Source: Corinectria fuckeliana (lineage: Eukaryota > Ascomycota > Sordariomycetes > Hypocreales > Nectriaceae). Taken from it: a DNA stretch of 64,000 bases. The notes under the pieces are model-generated. The model ran no database searches. It had not been told where the DNA came from and saw only the letters and a program-made list of their open reading frames with translations. The translations under genes were made by a program, and so were the position numbers. This document shows positions 38,512 through 49,467 of this stretch, piece after piece. Location: positions 248,001 through 312,000 of the forward strand of contig WPDH01000234.1 in the NCBI GenBank assembly GCA_019137255.1, read 5' to 3'. Within the stretch, counting starts at the first letter, position 1; every line of letters starts with the position of its first letter.

Positions 38512-41023
38512 ATGGGATCCCCACCGTCGCCACCGCCCCCATACGCGGTAGAGCCGCACCCACACGCACACTACACGACCCCGTCCCCGTCGTCGGCCCC
38601 GGTACCACGGCGTCCCGTGCCATCATCGTCCATCCTAGACTCCAAAGTTGGGTTCCCTCCCTCATCTCCGGCTCCGGCTTCGGCCCCGGCCCCGGCTCCC
38701 TCCGGCGTCTGGCTCACCGCCGACCCCCGCTCCTCCTCCACCCAGTCCCTCCTCCCGGAAGACGCCTGCGCGCCGTCTGCTGCTTCGCTCTCGTCGTCGG
38801 CCGCCGCCGACCCCAACGGCCGTCGCACCCTCCTCGTCATCTATCTCCATGGCTTCCTTGGCAACGACCAGTCCTTCCGCTCGTTCCCCGCCCATGTCCA
38901 CGCCCTCTTGACCAACATGCTGGTTGACTCCCACGTCATCCACTCCAAGATCTATCCCCGGTACAAGACGTATCGCGCCGTCGACGTCGCCCGCGACAAC
39001 TTCAGCACCTGGCTGGCGCCGCACGAATCCCCCACTACAGATGTCGTCCTCGTAGGCCACTCGATGGGCGGCATCCTGGCTGCCGATGTCGTCCTCATGG
39101 TGAGTCGACGACGACCTCCTCTTCCGATGACCAACCCAACTGATTCGCACCCAGCCAAACTATAGCCCATATGGCCAACGATCCCTCAAGCACCGCATCC
39201 TCGGCCACGTCTCCCTCGACTGCCCCTTTCTCGGCCTCCACCCAGGCATCATCGTCTCCGGCATCTCAAGCCTCTTCAAGCCGGCTCCCCAGCCCCAGGA
39301 TCCGGGCCAAGACAACAACAGCAGCACCTACCACCTCGAAGCCCTCAACGGCCACGGTGCCCCAATCGCAAGCCCGGGATCCTCCTCCTCCTTGAACCTC
39401 GCTCCCTCGCAGTCTCCCCGCCCGGGATACCCAGCCAGCGTCGCCTCCTCCTCCTTCTCCGGTCCGCCCACGTCGGGAGCGGCCGACCAGTTCTTCAACC
39501 AGCCCTTCTTCAACGACGCCGCCTTCCGCGAGCAGCCCTTCGTGCGGCGCATGCTGCACTTTGCCTCCAAGTACCGCTCCGAGGGTCTCGTTTCCGCGGC
39601 GGCCAAGCACATCGTCTCCTACCTCGAGTTCGGTGGCTGCCTCGCAGACCAGGCGGGCCTCGAGTCGAGGTACAGCCGCCTCCGTGCCCTCGAAGACGTC
39701 GACGAGCTGAGGCCGTTCGGGCCGGGCAGAGACCCTCGCGGTCCGACAGCGAGAGTGCGGTTTGTCAACTACTACACGTTGTGTACCGGTCGGCCCAAGA
39801 CGCCCAAGCCCGGAACCCCCGAATCCGAATCCCCCGGGCTGGCAGAGGTCGATTCCAACCTCGAGAGTCCCGGCGCCGAAACACCAGCGCATGAGAAAAC
39901 GTCCTACGGACTGGCGTCATCTTCACTGCACCAGGCGGCTCAGGATGAGGAAGACCAGCACAAACCCAGCACTGACAGCTCCCGGCCCAGCATAACCATC
40001 GAGAACCACGACAGAAGGGGCAAACTACCAGTCGCGGACCCAGCCTCCAACCGCACTTCCGACTCTAAAGCTCAAGGCCACGAGGACACAACAGACGTAG
40101 ACGCCGCCTCGCCGAGTTCCGACATGGACGCAATGCACATCCTCGACCCAACCCCGATGGAAGAGGCCGACCCGGCCCCGATGAGCGACGAGCCCACGCC
40201 CACGGACAAATCCGCTCCCGACGACGAACCCGCCCCCTCAGAGCCACGAGACTCCATCACCGCGCACACCCGGGCCTCCGCAGAGCAAGACTTCGAGCTC
40301 GACCTCGCCCCCGTCCCCGACGAGCCCGCCCAACCCGACCTCCCGGACCTGGCCCTCTACACCGACAAGGATGCCCGCAAGCAGGCCGAGCGCGAGAGCA
40401 AGCGCCTCCAGCGCGCCTACGACCAGGCCGTCAAGGACCGCGCCAAGGGAATCCGCGAGCGCGAGAAGATCATCGACAAGCGCCGCAAGAAGGCGCAGAA
40501 GGCCGCCGAGAAGCTCGACAGGGACGCCAAACGGGACGAGGAGAAGGCCCGCAAGGACGCCGAGCGCGAAGAGACCCAAGCCGTCAAGGAGCAGCGCCGC
40601 CTCGAGCAGGAAGCCCAGCGCATGGAAGCCGAGCGGCAACGCATGCAGGGAACAGACAGCCACCCCGCGCCCGCCGCCACGCCCGCCGCCACGCCCTCCT
40701 CCTTGTCGACCACCACGACGTCTTCCTCCATCGCCGAGCCGAGCGCCACCACCCCCGTCCCCGAAGCTCCCAAGCCGCTCAAGCTCCGCCGCTTCTGCAA
40801 CCTGCCCGACGCCGTGCCCACTGCCGGTGGCGGCACGGCGCGCGACCGCACGTGGGTCGACATCTTCATGACCGACGTCGACGAGGTCGGCGCGCACTGC
40901 GGGCTGTTCATGGCCGGGCCGCACTACGAGCGGCTGGTCGGCGACGTCGGCAGTCGGATTGTCGGGTGGGTGCAGGAGGACATGACCAAAAGGACGATAT
41001 TGGAGATGGGGGCGGTTCAGTGA
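38512..41023 (+). CDS. Alpha/beta hydrolase (lipase-like, DUF676-type) with long coiled-coil tail
   Basis: Exons are 38512-39099 and 39155-41023 (2457 nt, 818 aa). A Pro/Ala/Ser-rich N-terminus of ~100 residues precedes the hydrolase core. The core has LLVIYLHGFLGNDQSFRSFP, which suits an oxyanion-hole segment, and the nucleophile elbow VVLVGHSMGG with Ser184. The single intron falls 12 residues after that serine, and exon 2 resumes with PNYSPYGQRSLKHRILGHVS and FLGLHPGIIVSGISSLF. A low-complexity acidic region follows. At about residues 600-700 comes a highly charged helix rich in Lys, Arg, Glu and Gln, likely a coiled coil. The last ~80 residues (WVDIFMTDVDEVGAHCGLF and beyond) look like a separate conserved block. 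The substrate is unknown; esterase or lipase activity is inferred from the fold. ATG 38512 was chosen because the upstream in-frame extension has no ATG. Confidence 0.88.
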
Positions 41024-41526
41024 GGGAGCGAGCGAGCTGTGAGCATCTACATGCGAGAAAAGGACGACGGTGGCAAGGAAATATTGAGCATCGGGGTTCA
41101 TATCTTTCGACACGGGATCTCAGGGGTAGGCCCCCTTTTACGATGATGACATCTAACACAACGTACACAAGATAATCAGCAGACAGGAAGACAAACCAGA
41201 TATGACCGATACCCCCAAAATTGAAGTTCTAATGCCGTAGAAATGTCATCCACATATGATATGGTACAAGGTATCAAGAGAAAGCCAAGCCCAAAAACAC
41301 CCAGGAAAACACCCACCCCATCCATCCGGTTCATTCATCAATCGATCGTCCGTCTCCTCTCCATCCCCGGCCTACCCAAGTATTATTTATATATGTATAT
41401 GATGTAAATGATGTATATGATGTACATGGTGCGTGTTGTGTATGTATAAGTGGGTATGTGTAAGTGGGTGTGTGAGTATATATGTGTGTATGCGTATGAC
41501 CGCGTGTGTATATGATTGTGCGAGAT
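41024..41526. other. Convergent intergenic spacer between hydrolase and HET genes
   Basis: About 500 nt between two 3' ends. It contains TG/TA-rich simple sequence around 41380-41520 and no ORF of note. Confidence 0.5.
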
Positions 41527-43821
41527 TTAGTAGATGTCAAGCTGCCGCAACTGCACATCCAGCCTCCTCTCGTCATTCATCATGCCCTTGATGACGGCGT
41601 TCTCGTCGTCCACGCCCAACAACCCGCCAGGCCCTAGCTCCAGGATTCCGAGGCGCACGAGCTCACCATCGGGCACCCAGTTGCGACGGCCGCAAACGAG
41701 CACGCTGGCCGACTCGTAAGACTCGTCCATCTTCCAGTCGCGGCCGGCGAGGATGATGCACACGAGCTCGTGATCGCCAGGGGGCACCTCGCCGTCCGGG
41801 TCGTTGTGGGAAGCCCGGAGAAGGAGGGCGGTAAGGGCAGAGGGGTATGGGTCGAGCAGGTCCATATCGGCAATCGTAGTGTTGCCGTCGGCGTCTTTTT
41901 TCAGGTGGATGTCGAAGCAGTGGGATTTGAGGCGGATGAAGTTGATGGAGCTGCTTTTAGTGGCGATGTCGTCGCCGTTCTCTTCCCAGGAGAGAACGGA
42001 CAGGTCCTTGAAGCCGATAGAGATCTGGAGGCCGGGTGCGGCAGTGACATTGTCGATGAGGGGCCCTTCGTCGGAAACTTCGAAGAGGTTAAAGGAGGGG
42101 CCGTGGCCGGGATACTCGGGGCGTGACTTCCAGGCAAGCCACGTCCACGAGGGGAATGGCCCCTGGAGAAACATGGAGTGTGCCGAGGCGTCAGCCTCAC
42201 CCAAGTGCTCGTGCTTCCATGCTAGGCCCACTGCGAGACGGTCGGTCCGGGAGACAGAAGAGACGTCCTTGAAATCTTGTGGGTGATATAAGGGAAGGCC
42301 AAGGAGGTTATCCACGGCGGGATCCATGTGGGCGTAGCGGTCCAGAATGCCCCTGAAGGCGTCTAGTCGATCCTCGGGATATGTGACTTCGCGAGTCATG
42401 TAGCCGTTGACCTGAGCCTTGAAATCCTTTGCTTGAGTACCGGCGCCGCCGGCGGGGAAGACGCGGCCGAGGTTAAGTGTTGGCTTCGTCTGGAGAGGGT
42501 AGGAGATGGTCTCGTGGCAGTGGAGGTGTTGGCACTGGAAGTAAGTCTGAGAGGGGGTGAAGACGAGACGGCGGCGCGCGAGGAGGCCCTCTTGGTAGGT
42601 CCAGCCGCGCGACGCCCATCGCGAGCTGGCGACTTCGACGTCGGGGCGAGTAACCGAGGTGGTGAAGTGGCCGGCGCCGGTTTGGAGGGACAGCTGCTCC
42701 TCACGGGGGACACTCACACCAGGGATACCATCCGAGACGCCCTCTCCGGCAGCGACGACGAGCGTCAGGGCAGAACGCGCGTAGATGTCCCCCATGTGAT
42801 CCAGTTGGCGACGGCGCTCGTTCCCGTCGTACTGGGGGAAGCAGTACTGGTCCACCCAGAGATATCGGAAGCCTAGAGACCGAGTAATGCTCATGGCATC
42901 GGCGAGCAGCGGAGGTACGACTGTCGGCAGGATCGCGGGCGTGGCTGCGCTGGGAGCTGGCAGCTCGTCCGAACTGCCCCGGACATAGCTGAGAGTGACG
43001 TATTCGACGGCCGAGGCCATGAGATCGTCCACAAACAGGATTTCCCTGTCGCGACAGTCAAGAAGCTTCATGCCACGCATCGGGCGTCCCGCGGAGGCAC
43101 AGCCCATCTGGGAGTGGTTGGTCATGCAGAAATCGATCCAGGTCCTGGGCAGTGCAGGATCGAGCAGAGGAGGGATGAGCCTCCCCCGGATTACGGGCGT
43201 GGGCTCGCAGTAGCCCGCCAGGTCATCGGTGCTCTCGACGACGCGAACAATGTAACCCCACGGCAGCACCTTGCTTTTTGTTGTGACCTCGAACAGGACG
43301 GCCCCGCCAAGCTCGTGCTTCTCTCCCACGCCGAGCCGCTCAAAGGCCTGGCGAATGCGCAGGTAGGGGGTGAACTTGCGCGTCAGGTCGGGCTCGGCGC
43401 CGACCATGGCCTGGAAGAAGATGCAGTAGGGGCAGGCAGACTCCTCGGCGAGGGTATGGGCGAGAGGGATCCAGGGCCGCGGCTGGCCGGGGCGCCAGTT
43501 CAGCAGGCGGGGGAAGTCGATTGTGGCGCAGATCGGACACGGAGGGTGGTCGTCGTCGACGACGAGGCGACTGAGGCCATTGCGGGCAGGCCTCTTGGGC
43601 GCGCCCTCGCCGCGGCGGCGGCGCGAGGACAGCTGGTGGAGGTCTGGGGACAGCTCGCGGGTCGAGGCCGAGGCGGCATCCCATTCGGGGTTCACGATGT
43701 CGGAACGGCCGCGGGTCAAGCGCGTGAAGGCGAAGAGGCGGGAGAACTTCTTCATGCCATTGGGCACTTTGGCGGCGGGCTTGGCGGTGGCAGTCGCCGC
43801 GGGGGGGTCATTCCTGCTCAT
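41527..43821 (-). CDS. HET-domain protein (heterokaryon incompatibility type)
   Basis: An uninterrupted minus-strand ORF of 764 aa from ATG 43821 (MSRNDPP). The N-terminal ~110 residues are Ala/Pro/Arg-rich. A Cys-containing stretch follows, with CPICATIDFPRLLNW and ESACPYCIFF, two CPxC motifs ~50 residues apart that suggest metal binding. The HET domain (PF06985) then shows EYVTLSYVRGSSDELP, LGFRYLWVDQYCFPQ, MGDIYARSALTLVVAAGEG and SSRWASRGWTYQEGLLARRR in the usual order. HET proteins commonly trigger regulated cell death after non-self recognition, but many family members have no known role. The usual first-motif Trp (LSYxWG) is Arg here. The reading frame continues upstream into a dinucleotide repeat without a better ATG. 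Confidence 0.9.
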   Translation of the reverse strand: MSRNDPPAATATAKPAAKVPNGMKKFSRLFAFTRLTRGRSDIVNPEWDAASASTRELSPDLHQLSSRRRRGEGAPKRPARNGLSRLVVDDDHPPCPICATIDFPRLLNWRPGQPRPWIPLAHTLAEESACPYCIFFQAMVGAEPDLTRKFTPYLRIRQAFERLGVGEKHELGGAVLFEVTTKSKVLPWGYIVRVVESTDDLAGYCEPTPVIRGRLIPPLLDPALPRTWIDFCMTNHSQMGCASAGRPMRGMKLLDCRDREILFVDDLMASAVEYVTLSYVRGSSDELPAPSAATPAILPTVVPPLLADAMSITRSLGFRYLWVDQYCFPQYDGNERRRQLDHMGDIYARSALTLVVAAGEGVSDGIPGVSVPREEQLSLQTGAGHFTTSVTRPDVEVASSRWASRGWTYQEGLLARRRLVFTPSQTYFQCQHLHCHETISYPLQTKPTLNLGRVFPAGGAGTQAKDFKAQVNGYMTREVTYPEDRLDAFRGILDRYAHMDPAVDNLLGLPLYHPQDFKDVSSVSRTDRLAVGLAWKHEHLGEADASAHSMFLQGPFPSWTWLAWKSRPEYPGHGPSFNLFEVSDEGPLIDNVTAAPGLQISIGFKDLSVLSWEENGDDIATKSSSINFIRLKSHCFDIHLKKDADGNTTIADMDLLDPYPSALTALLLRASHNDPDGEVPPGDHELVCIILAGRDWKMDESYESASVLVCGRRNWVPDGELVRLGILELGPGGLLGVDDENAVIKGMMNDERRLDVQLRQLDIY

Positions 43822-43953
43822 TTCTTGGTCCCTCGAGGAGGGATTGGAGTTTTCGAGGACGGGGGGTTTCGAGCTGTCGGAGGTGGAGTCGTGGGCGCAA
43901 CGCGGAGGATGGTACCGGGGATGAACGAGTCCGTCGACACACACACACACACA

Positions 43954-43993
<40 letters not shown>

Positions 43994-46348
43994 TTCTTAG
44001 GGAAAGTTCATGGCGATTGGCGAGGAATTGTCAGCGCGTTGTTGTCGTGGTTGTGGCTGTGGCTGTCCGTCCGAGTAGAAACTGCTAGCTAGTAGTATCC
44101 GGTGAGAGTTGAGAAGTGGGAGGTGGTGGTGTGTTGTAGTTGCAGTTGCGCCGGGGTCCGATGTAGCACTGGCCAGGCGGCAGGTACCTAGGCAGGCAGA
44201 CGGACAATACTACCTCCTGGGAGTTGCGTATTGTTGTAATTACCCAATGATGGATGAAGACGGTCGATATTGGAGTTTGCAAGAGAAAGGAAAGAAGAGA
44301 ATCCGGCCAGTTGCCTGCAGACTCTGGTGCTGGCTCCAGTGGCCATCATCCCCTTTCTGCTTCCATCCAATTGTCCCTCCTCACCTATCTACCTACTCCT
44401 ACCTACTACTTACTACTACGCACGCTTCCCTGTCCTCGGTCCCAGCGGTGCGGACGCCCTACGTAGGTAGTACAGGTAGCCCAGCACTTACTCCTATAGT
44501 TATAGTATGTAGTAATTATGCTTGCCCTTACTACCGCCCCTCAAGGCAAATAATTGAGCCCGCTCCCAACGCTAGAGGCGAAATTAATCACAGTTCTGAA
44601 CTACGCTCTAAGTTAGTCTGTATCCATGACATAGGAGACGCGCTCAATGATTAATACTAATATTATTAGTCGTGTAGATCCGTCCGCGTAGCCCATCGTT
44701 CGGTCGCCGGATCCGCGAACCAGCCTTGTCTCGAGTCGTTCGAGTCGTCTGCTCGTTGCTTCTGCTGGCTAAATGTCACCCACGCAGCCACGATCAGCGA
44801 TCCCCTGAAAATACCCCTCGATACTGGTGACACCGGCGAGGGGAGAGCGGGGGTCAAATCATACCTAGGTACGTACTACGTACTTACGGAATAGTAGTAC
44901 TAGTAGTATGTTCTTACAATCCATGTACGTACCCCGGCGCCGGCCACGCGCTTCCCGTTGGCTTGAGCCAGGCGACAGGGGCAGGGGGCTCATGTACCTA
45001 CTTAGGTGCTGAGGCAGTTGGCGCTGGACTCGGGGAGTAGAAAAAGACCCTGAAATCCTACACTCTCCTTAACAAGCAAGCAAGTCTCTCTGTTGGACAT
45101 TTCTCTCTGCTTGCGAACAGTATATGTCTGCATCTTCTTGGTCTTGTGCAAGGCATGGAAATGAGATCAGCAAATGACGGGCCTACAGAAGCCCATGGTT
45201 CCACACCATTCCGGCCAACTCCACGTGGGCGTGGACAGACCTGCGCGAAGTACTTACAGTAACACCACCAAGTCACCTGGTGCCGTACCTTGCGACTCGG
45301 TAGAGGTTCGGATTACCATTACCTTGGCGACTAGCCATCTACATAGTAGTACTGCCCGCAGCCGCTGACTCTGTACAAGTAGTCTACGTAGATCGTATCA
45401 TGTAGATTGAAAAAAGGATATAGCCATGATTCACCATCGTCAGAGGGCTTGTAGCACCTGCATCCATCTCCATCCATCCCGTATCGGAGCCGCAACCTGG
45501 AACCCTGAGGCTTATGGTATCATCTAGGCCTATAGTACGTTAGTACTATGTAAGTATACACTTCGTACTAAGTTACCAAAACATGGTAAATGAAATCTCC
45601 ATCCGAGCATCCCGCTCCCCCCCCTAAGAAGCTTAACCTCTCCCCTACTTAGTACATACATATCAACTCAAGTTCCTTTTTGCATCGCGAAACAGGGTGC
45701 TAGGTTCTTGTTCGTGCCCCGGAAGTGGCGGCTGCCCCCCTCCTTTTCCTTTTTCAAGGGGTCAGCTAGCTGCAGGGTAGGTAGATGACGTACCGAGGAC
45801 GTGCCGTACCTTCACTTACTCGCGTGACCCTCAGCATGGTATGGAACGGGCAATAACGAGATAACTTACCTAGATAGTACATAGTATGTAAATGAAACAG
45901 CCGTTATGGGCGGCGAGATGGCCGGGAACTGTCACCTGAGTTAAGGCCTTGGTCTGTATTTACATCTTGTCAGCTGCGGTGGGCAGTAGATACTTAAATG
46001 CTTAGCCTATAAGTACATATATAGGGATTGTTTCTGCATGAAACTACACCATTCATCACCTCCGCCTGGCTATGCTTTAAATCATACGTTGCAAGTGCTG
46101 TCAACTAGGCGTGTAGCCTTAATATGCGGGCTATGATATGAATGCGTATGGGTCAAGACATCATCGTTTTTCATCTGACTTTTCCACGCAACATTTACGC
46201 CAAGCAGACGGAAAGCGGAAATTAAGTATAAGTGGTCAGTTCATATGATCATGTCCAAGTTCGTAGTTCACCAAGAAACGTCATCAGTATTTCCTTGTCC
46301 GCACATATCTTTCACCATGCCTACGACCCACGGGGGTATTGTACGGGT
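43822..46348. other. 2.5-kb intergenic region between HET and AMP-binding genes
   Basis: Contains the HET promoter and leader with a compound microsatellite, then about 2 kb rich in short GTAC/TAGGTA-type words, including the palindrome TACCTAGGTA at 44862-44871. No coding ORF is convincing. Confidence 0.5.
43937..43990. repeat. Compound microsatellite (AC)10(TC)17
   Basis: Uninterrupted AC repeat at 43937-43956 passes directly into TC at 43957-43990, 116 nt upstream of the HET gene start and probably in its leader or promoter. Confidence 0.93.
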
Positions 46349-48179
46349 TCAAACGTAAGCCAGCGTGTTGTCGTTGCGAATCCTTCCATTTGCCCCAATG
46401 TTAGCCTCCCCCCCCGCAACGCAGGGTCCCTTCACAATAATCTGTAACACCTGTCAGTGTTCCGTCTATGCACACCACACCGTGGTCTCAGCAGGTCTTC
46501 AAGACTTACCTTTCCTTCAATCTTGTCATCCGTGGTCCGGTGTAGTCCCGAGTCTCTCAAGAAAACCTCCACACTCGACAGAGGAGAGCCAAAGTGACCC
46601 TTGCCGTCCTCACAAAGCCGATAGTCGTAAAATGCAGTTTGGCTGACTGCTCCAGCAACCTTGGCCGCCGTCAGCGCGTACACAACCCTCGCACCCGTAA
46701 AGATGCGGAGGTCCGAGAGAACGTCGGCCGAAAGGTGAGGAGTATCGGCACCCGCTCGCTCAGCGGTATAGACGAGACGGAGCTTGCCCGGGGTCGTGCC
46801 GATGGCGGGACATGCGCTAGAAGCGAAGGCAGAGAGAGCGTTCGAGGCCAAAATGCCCTCCTGGGTCAGAGAACGCGTCGAGAGGGCATGCGAGGCCTTG
46901 GCCAGGGGAGAGCCCAGCTTAGATGTCGATTCCGCGTGCGAGGCAAGGAGCGTCTGGGGGCTGGCGACGATGATGGTCGGGGCAACCCCCTGAGTTGCGA
47001 GGACCAGATCCGTCGACTTTCCAGCGACCGAGTTCAGTGCGACCGAGGCATTCGAGTAGACTGCGGACAGGGTGAGGACCAGAGTGTGGATGTTGGCAAG
47101 CGAGTCAGCAGGGAGGAACAGGTCAGACGGGTTGATGCGCTCTTTGGTGGGGATGGCAGCAAGCTGGGCGGAAATCGCCGAGACCATGTTCGCCTGGCTG
47201 AAGCGCACCATCTCCTCCATCTGGCCAGGCTTGTTCTGCCAGAAGGCCACAACATCCATGGGGGAGCGCTCGGGATCAGACGTGGGCAGTTCGAGACCAG
47301 CCTCGACAGGGGCATCCCTCAAGATGTCCTGCCAGGTAGCAACGTTGATGCTGCTGCCGGTGCCCTCGGGAACCTCATTCCAGTCCATGTGGTTGCTGCC
47401 CTCGTCGACGACCCAGATGAGCTGGCGCAGGGACGGGTAGGCCTTGATGACGGCATCGAAGGGAAACGCGCCGGGAGCGGTAATCAGGGTGTCGACGGCA
47501 GCGCGGCGAAGCATGGAAACGAGCTCATCATCGGATACGTTGAAGGGGATAAGTACTGTCGTCAGGTTCGAGTAGAAGCTGCAGGCGAAGAGGGTCGCCA
47601 GGAGCTCGATGGAGTTGGGAAGATAGACGGCGACGCGAATGCCGCCCTGGTCCGCAATGTGTTGTCCGATGAGGTTGATCTGCCGGGTGATGTCCGCTGC
47701 GTCATGTTAGCCTTAGCAGCTGGAGTACTCCGCGAGATGGGACAGGCCTTCGAGAAGACCTTAGACTGTGCCGTACCTAATTTGTGGTTTACGACATTGT
47801 GCGTTCCCAGCACGGTCATGAGCTTTCCCTTGGCGCCTCCGTCGCCGCCCTGGACGGCCTTGCGCCAGACATCTCTCAAGTCGCCATCGCGGCCGCGCGA
47901 CCACTTGGAGGCACCGGGGTCCTTGACGTTCAGGCCGGCGTTGAGGGGCATGCCGTGAGGAGCCGCCTGGGACCTGTAGACGGGGCTTTCGCCCTCGTTT
48001 CGTACGGGAGACGGGATGGCCTGCCGGGCCAGGAGCATAGGATGGACATCGGGTTCGCGGGTGGAGAGAACGCGGTAGGAGACGATTACGAGGAGCAGCG
48101 TCAGAAGGCCGGTCGAGTAGGGGTTCCACTGGCCGGCCAAGCTGGATATGCTTGCGTCGAGGTTGTCGATAAGACCCAT
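46349..48179 (-). CDS. AMP-binding (acyl-CoA synthetase-like) membrane protein, probably non-catalytic
   Basis: Minus-strand exons are 47777-48179, 46510-47696 and 46349-46441 (1683 nt, 560 aa). Residues ~22-38 (STGLLTLLLVIVSYRVL) form a membrane anchor, followed by the strongly hydrophilic block GASKWSRGRDGDLRDVW. The adenylate-forming fold is suggested by ITRQINLIGQHIADQGGIRV, AVYLPNSIELLATLFACSF and VDTLITAPGAFPFDAVI, then QLIWVVDEG. Where active enzymes have the Gly/Ser/Thr-rich ATP loop (YTSGTTGxPKG), this protein reads VVAFWQNKPGQMEEMVRFSQ. Near the C-terminus IIVKGPCVAG corresponds to the usual G-E-[IL]-x-x-[KR]-G-P block, but the C-terminal lid domain is absent and the protein stops soon after. 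It probably does not activate a substrate. Location, likely ER or peroxisome membrane, is inferred. I do not recognise a named orthologue. Confidence 0.82.
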
Positions 48180-49467
48180 GATCGGCTTAGTCGCCGTGGC
48201 TTACTTTCGGAACGGGTCGGCGCGAACGTGAACGTGAACGTGGGGGAGGAACTATGAGATAATAGGGACAAGCAAGAACAAGTGTGCGCGGATGGAAGCG
48301 GCCGAAGGAGAAGCAGAGGAGAAGAGCGGGCGTTTCTCGCTCTCACGGTGCACAAGTGCGAGAAATAAAAACAATTCTAGAGGGATCGATCGATCGACGC
48401 GCGGAAAGCTGGGCGATGTGTGAGGTTTCGGGCGGGGGAAATACCGACCCGAGATGCAACACGATGGGGCCACCGCAGTACGGCGGGTGCCTCAGCCACT
48501 CCCGTTTGACGGCCGTTTCCCGCTTATTTTCACTTCACAATTTGCAAGACAAAGCCAAAGATAGAGTGCGATGCGTTTTTTTCTTGGACTCCTCAGTCCA
48601 GTCTGGTTATCTGTCTAACACGGAATCTGAGTCCATGACCACTGGCCTGTTTCGCGCCATGGTCCCTGTTTTTTCAGAAGCCTCGCGACTGGGTGCCTTT
48701 TTGGGCCAAGTCCAAGCCTTCCTCAATTTCCATGTCCCAATGTCCTGCCAAGAGCAAGAGCCTTTTGTTCCATGCCGTGCCGCCCAAACCAAAAATCCAT
48801 AACCTGTGGCGTCGCGCGGCCGCGTTCGTGCTCTCATGCTCTCCGCATTGTATAAAACAGAGAAAACCGTTCTGTTGGCCATCCTCCGTGTTCCTAGCCT
48901 TGCTCATCGCCCTCCCACCGGCCCCCATTCCCGTGGGGGACCGCCGGGCGATTGGTGACCAGAGAACCGAGAAATCCACTTTTGTCTATGTCTGCACGGC
49001 GATAGCATGACCCTCTATCGTGAAAGCGAGAAAAATGCCCTCGGGGTTGGGGGAACCCCAGGTAGACCGCAGAAACATGATCATCGTGATGACGTGTCCA
49101 GATCCAGTGACCCTAGATCCATTAAACACCACGTTCTGCCAACGTCTTCCAGTTCCCCAAATCGGTCTAAGGGTATCAAGCGAGGAGTGTGCCGAAATCA
49201 AAAGAAACGCAATCTATCGCATGCTTCGTGAATGCCCTGGGACCGAATGCTGTTTCGTGCCAGTCATAGATGCATTCATACGTCTTTGCAGGTCATGATG
49301 CCGCCGTGTCGTCCAAGTTCAGATTCGTGCGTCCAGAGAAATGTTGTAATCAAAGCAAAAAAAAAAAAAAAGAGTTGAAAAAGAAAATGGTGTGAATGCT
49401 GTTGCTTGGCGTGTGTCTGACAGCATCCAAGACACACCTCGCAGGTGTGCTTTGTCGGAGGTATTGT
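48180..49467. other. 1.3-kb intergenic region between the AMP-binding gene and DED1
   Basis: It holds the promoter of the AMP-binding gene and the 3' end of DED1, both on the minus strand. A run of A at about 49360-49374 lies downstream of the DED1 stop. No other gene is visible. Confidence 0.5.

Noticed and set aside
43114..44088. 324-codon plus-strand ORF ending in Ser/Leu repeats
   Set aside because: Antisense to the HET gene and running into the microsatellite; no domain.
46594..47958. 454-codon plus-strand ORF
   Set aside because: It lies antisense to the AMP-binding gene and crosses its introns; the composition is that of a reverse-frame shadow.
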